From a bacterium (GTDB lineage: Bacteria; Planctomycetota; JADGBV01), in assembly GCA_023261545.1 (NCBI GenBank), contig JAHFOS010000017.1, forward strand, positions 1-43,474: a stretch of DNA of 43,474 nt, given 5' to 3'. The stretch's first letter is position 1, and every line of letters begins with the position of its first letter. The translations under genes and the position numbers were made by a program. Positions 40,051 through 43,474 of the stretch are shown here, in pieces. The notes under the pieces are model-generated. The model searched no databases, was not told the origin of the DNA, and worked only from the letters and a program-made list of their open reading frames with translations.

Positions 40051-41652
40051 ATGCCGCAGACCCTGCAGACGCTGGACTGGATCTTCCTGGCCGGCTTTTT
40101 CGCCCTGGTGAGCGGCGCGGGAATCTTCGTTTCCAAATACGTGAAACGGACCGACGATTTTTTCAAGGGCGGCGGGGCTATTCCCTGGTGGATGGCGGGC
40201 ATTTCCTGCTACGTGGGCTACACCAGCGCCTTCGTCTTCGTGGTTTACGGCCAAATGGCCTACAAACACGGCCTGGTCGCCCTGTGCGCCATGCCGTGCG
40301 GTTTTTTCGGGTTCGCCTTTTCCGCCGTGTTCCTGGCGAAAAGATGGCGCAAGGCCGGCATCCTGACGCCGGTGGAATACCTCGAAATGCGCTACAACAA
40401 CGTCATCCGCCAGGTTTTCGCCATCGGCACCATCCCCTACCGCATCATTGACGACTCCCTGAAGGTGCTGGCCCTGTCCATCCTGCTCTCCCTGGTCACC
40501 GGCCTGTCCATCAATTGGATGGTGGGCATCGCCGGACTCCTGGTGCTGGTGTATTGCACGACGGGCGGCCTGCTTTCCGTCGTGGTGACTGACACCCTGC
40601 AATTCCTGGTGATGCTCGCCGTCGTGGTGTGGCTTTTCATCGCAGCCCTGGCTTCCACCCACGCCCCGGAGTTCGCTTCGTCCGTAAACACCGGGAGCGC
40701 CTGGTCCGGGCTGTGGGCAAGCCTGCGGGCGCAGGACAACGAAGTGCATTTCTTCGCCTCCGCCGCGACGGGGGGGAACATCACCCTTTCATTCTGGATG
40801 ATCCTGGTTTTGGTCGTCGCCCTGTCCACCAACATGTGGTGGTCCCTGATCCAGCGTTACCTCTGCGTCAAATCCGACCACGACGCCCCCAAGGTGGCCT
40901 GGACCCTGGCGTGGCTGAACGTGGCCATGGCGATCCTCATCCTGGTGCCGGTCTTCATCGGGCGGCGGCTCCTGCCCGGCCAGGATGACGCGGAGTCGAA
41001 AAGCATCTACGTCAGACTCTGCATGCTGCTCCTCCCCTCGGGAACGCTGGGCCTGGTCGTCGCCGCCATGTTCGCCGCCACGACGACTTCCCTGGCCGCG
41101 GAATACACCGTCCTCGGGTCCGTGATGGCCCACGACATCTATCGGCGCATGATCCACCCCCAGGGCTCGGACGGGCATTACCTGACCGTGGCCCGCGTGT
41201 GCACGGGACTCACAGCACTGGTGGCCATTTCGGTCTGCATGATCGTGCTCAACAGCGGTGCCACCCTGTTCACCTGGATGGCGAAAGCCACGGGCCTTTT
41301 CCTCCCACCCATGGCCGTCCCCTTCATCGGCGGCATCTTGTGGCAAAAACCCAGCGCCCGCGCGGCCATCATCACCTACCTGGTCGGCTTGGCGACGGCC
41401 ATCCTGCTGTTCGGCGCCGAAATGCTGTTCCAGTTCAAGGCAACCCTGACCCCCATCGTCCCCGCGCTCGCGTCTTTCATGGAACGCTCCCCATGGGTCA
41501 GGTTCTGGGAGTTCCATACCTTCCAGGTCACGACCCTGGCGGGTTTCGCCGTCACGATCAGCGCCTTCATCGCCAGCGGCCATCTTTGCCGGCCCCCCGC
41601 GGACGAAAACGCGCGCCGGGAGGCGCTGTTCCAACGCCTGCGCGGGGTTTGA
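40051..41652 (+). CDS. Sodium:solute symporter (SSS family)
   Basis: The 533-aa protein has about 13 hydrophobic segments. The SSS features include SKYVKRTDDFFKGGGAIPWWMAGISCYVGYTSA near the N-terminus, LLSVVVTDTLQFLVMLAVVVWLF, and FAATTTSLAAEYTVLGSVMAHDIY, the Na-site helix region. It imports a small solute, probably a sugar or sugar acid released by the neighbouring hydrolases, using the sodium gradient. The 3-bp gap to the upstream gene implies co-transcription. The upstream glycosidase-like gene and this symporter are a plausible degradation-uptake pair. Confidence 0.9.
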   Translation: MPQTLQTLDWIFLAGFFALVSGAGIFVSKYVKRTDDFFKGGGAIPWWMAGISCYVGYTSAFVFVVYGQMAYKHGLVALCAMPCGFFGFAFSAVFLAKRWRKAGILTPVEYLEMRYNNVIRQVFAIGTIPYRIIDDSLKVLALSILLSLVTGLSINWMVGIAGLLVLVYCTTGGLLSVVVTDTLQFLVMLAVVVWLFIAALASTHAPEFASSVNTGSAWSGLWASLRAQDNEVHFFASAATGGNITLSFWMILVLVVALSTNMWWSLIQRYLCVKSDHDAPKVAWTLAWLNVAMAILILVPVFIGRRLLPGQDDAESKSIYVRLCMLLLPSGTLGLVVAAMFAATTTSLAAEYTVLGSVMAHDIYRRMIHPQGSDGHYLTVARVCTGLTALVAISVCMIVLNSGATLFTWMAKATGLFLPPMAVPFIGGILWQKPSARAAIITYLVGLATAILLFGAEMLFQFKATLTPIVPALASFMERSPWVRFWEFHTFQVTTLAGFAVTISAFIASGHLCRPPADENARREALFQRLRGV

Positions 41653-41661
41653 CGAATTCCC

Positions 41662-41841
41662 GGGGTAACGGCTCAGGCCCACGTCCCCTCTCCAGAGGGG
41701 GGGGTGGGGCTGGTTGGGTGCGCGGGCGTCTCGCCCGCAGGGAAACGAGACGAACCCTTTTCGCGCCTCAGGCAACACAAGACCCTCACCCCAATCCTCT
41801 CCCGAAGGGAGGGGGGGCGAAGATGCCTGAGTAGTTACCCC
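41662..41841. repeat. Dispersed CTGCTCAGGC inverted-repeat element, copy C (long form)
   Basis: GGGGTAACGGCTCAGGC (41662-41678) and GCCTGAGTAGTTACCCC (41825-41841) are 17-bp inverted ends with two mismatches. The 180-bp element contains CTCTCCCGAAGGGAGG and a GCGGGC-GTCTC-GCCCGC hairpin. It fills the gap after the symporter and could serve as its terminator. Confidence 0.75.
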
Positions 41842-41868
41842 TGGTGAACGAAACCGCCCGGGGATAGC

Positions 41869-41896
41869 TTGACTTTAGGGTCGCGGCGCCTATAAT
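41869..41896 (+). promoter_or_regulatory. Strong promoter of the pseudopilin gene
   Basis: TTGACT (41869-41874), a 16-bp spacer and TATAAT (41891-41896) are near consensus. The start would be near 41903, about 21 nt before the ATG at 41924. Confidence 0.75.
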
Positions 41897-41923
41897 TGCT
41901 AAACCGCTTTATTATTAGAATAA

Positions 41924-42646
41924 ATGAGATTGACAGCCCAGCGCGGGGGTCGGAACACGGCCCGGTTTCGAACGGCACGGCGGTTTTTTACCTTGGTGGA
42001 GATGCTGGTGGTTATTTCGGTGATCCTCGTCCTGTTCGGCCTGCTATTGCCGGCGCTCAAAAGAGCGGTGGATCAAGCCCGCATGATCATGTGCCACAAT
42101 ATGCTGAGGAACGTCGGCGTCGTCACCCACGTTTATGCTCAGGATTCCCAGGGCTATATCCCCAATCCCAAGGATTACATCCAATACATGGGCTTCGACG
42201 CTATGCAGCTCGACTATAAATTTCTCGCATTCGACTACGTTGACAATACGGATCTCTTCTTTTCTCCCCTGGACGAGGTGCGGCGCCCGACGCGCAAATC
42301 CCCCAAGGGTTGGGCGGCGGCTCCCGAGATAAACTATCCCGCCACCTACACGTTTTCCGGATTTTGGACTTTTTACATGCAGGGGGATGGCTTCATGAAT
42401 TCCGTTCCATTGATGTTGAAATCCCGCTGGCGCGTCACGGATGATCCGCACGTCGTTATCCATTACGATCAGTTCGATTACTGGAGCAGTCCCGAATTCA
42501 AAGCCTTCCATCCGGACAAAAGCGTTCACGTCGTGAGGATGGACGGCAGCAGCCAGTGGGTGCAATGGGAGGATTATATTTCCCCGTATCCGTCAACGAC
42601 CCTTGATAGTTTCAGCTACTCCATGAAAAGGCTGGACGAGTTTTGA
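41924..42646 (+). CDS. Stand-alone prepilin-like (pseudopilin) protein of PVC type
   Basis: The 240-aa protein has a long basic leader (RLTAQRGGRNTARFRTARRF), then FTLVEMLVVISVILVLFGLLLPALKRA, the prepilin helix in the form common to Lentisphaerota and other PVC bacteria, where such genes occur in dozens. The soluble part starts MIMCHNMLRNVGVVTHVYAQDSQGYIPNP and ends with an H-x9-D-G-like pattern (DKSVHVVRMDGSSQWV). It is probably exported through the secretion or pilus machinery; the function of these scattered pseudopilins is unknown. Phe or Arg, not Gly, precedes the cleavage site. A GGCGGC-AAC-GCCGCC hairpin (about 42660) follows the stop. Confidence 0.82.
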   Translation: MRLTAQRGGRNTARFRTARRFFTLVEMLVVISVILVLFGLLLPALKRAVDQARMIMCHNMLRNVGVVTHVYAQDSQGYIPNPKDYIQYMGFDAMQLDYKFLAFDYVDNTDLFFSPLDEVRRPTRKSPKGWAAAPEINYPATYTFSGFWTFYMQGDGFMNSVPLMLKSRWRVTDDPHVVIHYDQFDYWSSPEFKAFHPDKSVHVVRMDGSSQWVQWEDYISPYPSTTLDSFSYSMKRLDEF

Positions 42647-42732
42647 ACAAAGTCATGGGCGGCAACGCCGCCTGAAAAGCCTTGCGGCGGGGATTTTAAG
42701 ACTGGCGGCGACTGCCCTTTTGACAATGTATT

Positions 42733-42845
42733 GGCTCATCCGAATAATGCGTACTTTTCCAGAATTTTTACACGGGAGCACGGTCGATCAAGACCGAAAC
42801 CAAAGCGAGGTGCCGGGGGAATTTTACACAGATTAACACTGATCA
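42733..42845. mobile_element. Diverged, one-ended copy of the MITE-like element
   Basis: GGCTCATCCGAATAATGCGT (from 42733) is identical to the right end of the element at 37810-38063. The similarity continues inward: ACTTTTC, TTTTNACACGGGA, CACG and CACAGATTAACAC. It breaks off at about 42845, where a LamG-type coding sequence starts. The other end and a target duplication are absent. Confidence 0.7.
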
Positions 42846-43474
42846 TACCGTTGCGTCAAACTCCAATATTACTATTACCTTGCCATTTTCTGGAAATTCT
42901 ACCGGGCGCGTTTATATGATTAAAAAAAATTCCAACAGCGGCAATGTTACTATTTTTGGACATATAGATAATATGGATCAAATTATACTTGGATCTTCCT
43001 CAACCGGTTTTCCTTTTTTTCGTCTTGTGTGTGACGGCGCGCAGTGGTATTCCCTTGACTTATCTGGAAACACAGGCAGCAGTACGATTGCCTCCAGTAA
43101 CCTTGTGGCCCTCTGGAAGTTTGACCAGTCCAGTGGAAATACTGTGACGGATTCTAGTGACAATGGTTTTAATGGCACAGGATACAATATGAGTAGCTCC
43201 GACTGGGTGCAGGGAAAAGTTGGCAACGCTCTTAGTTTTGATGGTGTCAATAAGTACGTGCGCATAACTCACAACGCTGCGCTTGATCCATTGAGCCAGT
43301 TGACCTACGCATGTTGGATTAAGCCCAGTGCCCTGAATTCAACCATCATGGGGAAAAACGATTTGAATGTCGCAAATTTTCGCATAAAGTATATGGCATT
43401 AACTAGCGCTGGTAATCTAAAATTCGTCGATTATAACGGTACTACTAATACGTATACGGCTACGAGTGGCAATG
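42846..43474 (+). pseudogene. 5'-truncated LamG protein gene, open to the right edge
   Basis: From 42846 the frame encodes TVASNSNITITLPFSGNSTG then RVYMIKK, aligning with SANLTLTLPYSGNAFGRMYTIKK at about residue 120 of the LamG protein at 21546. A LamG-like part follows: LVALWKFDQSSGNTVTDSSDNGFNG, VGNALSFDGVNKYVRI and LTYACWIKPS. The first ~120 residues, including the signal peptide, are missing and replaced by the MITE remnant. The frame is open back to about 42751, but the first in-frame ATG lies inside the conserved region (about 42916). The DNA is clearly AT-richer than the rest of the window, suggesting recent acquisition. A normal start upstream cannot be excluded if the repeat carries one. 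Confidence 0.65.

Noticed and set aside
42731-42919. 62-aa plus-strand frame in the MITE remnant
   Set aside because: It is in a different frame from the LamG sequence and has no recognisable features.

Overview
The window is a GC-rich chromosomal segment from a Gram-negative bacterium, most likely of the PVC group (Lentisphaerota, Kiritimatiellota or Verrucomicrobiota). This placement is an inference. It rests on a fused aroD-aroE gene, type II secretion pseudopilins whose cleavage site lacks the usual glycine, an isolated FTLVE-type pseudopilin, a large sialate O-acetylesterase in a glycan-degradation cluster, and many dispersed intergenic palindromes. No rRNA, tRNA or CRISPR array was recognised.

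Left part (1-12.2 kb): a CmcI/cephalosporin-hydroxylase-like gene running off the left edge; a GspC-like secretion protein with a good promoter; type III pantothenate kinase convergent with dprA; a gspG-gspH-gspI pseudopilin operon; a glycosyltransferase-PHP fusion; a C26 glutamine-amidotransferase-type hydrolase; trpC with a SNase-like lipoprotein; a DUF2085 membrane protein; and aroDE.

12.2-13.6 kb: a zeta-toxin-type kinase with a small overlapping partner. The pair is bracketed by imperfect direct copies of the last ~77 bp of aroDE, so it looks like a module inserted at the 3' end of that gene.

13.6-21.5 kb: a minus-strand phosphate operon in the order pstB-phoU-pstC-pstA-phoB-phoR. Start/stop overlaps link pstB-phoU, phoU-pstC and pstA-phoB. 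Four perfectly phased 11-bp repeats (a PhoB box) lie upstream of pstB. No pstS is present. PstC and PstA carry large extra periplasmic regions.

21.5-24.3 kb: a LamG surface protein with phage-tail-like N-terminal repeats, an orphan antitoxin-like gene and an AbiEii-type nucleotidyltransferase with a small upstream partner.

24.3-41.7 kb: a glycan-use locus. It holds a Gfo/Idh/MocA oxidoreductase, a 1506-aa sialate O-acetylesterase with PKD and Ca-binding repeats, two related glycosidase-like proteins, an AraC regulator, a ceramidase-like hydrolase, an all-alpha glycosidase-like lipoprotein and a sodium:solute symporter. Two divergent genes share a palindromic bidirectional promoter with LacI-like operators. 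The two secreted proteins on the minus strand end in the same Gly-Cys motif.

37.8-43.5 kb: a 254-bp MITE-like element with 22-bp inverted ends and an 8-bp target duplication lies inside the glycan operon. A diverged, truncated copy abuts a 5'-truncated, AT-rich LamG paralogue at the right edge. A pseudopilin gene with a strong promoter lies between them.
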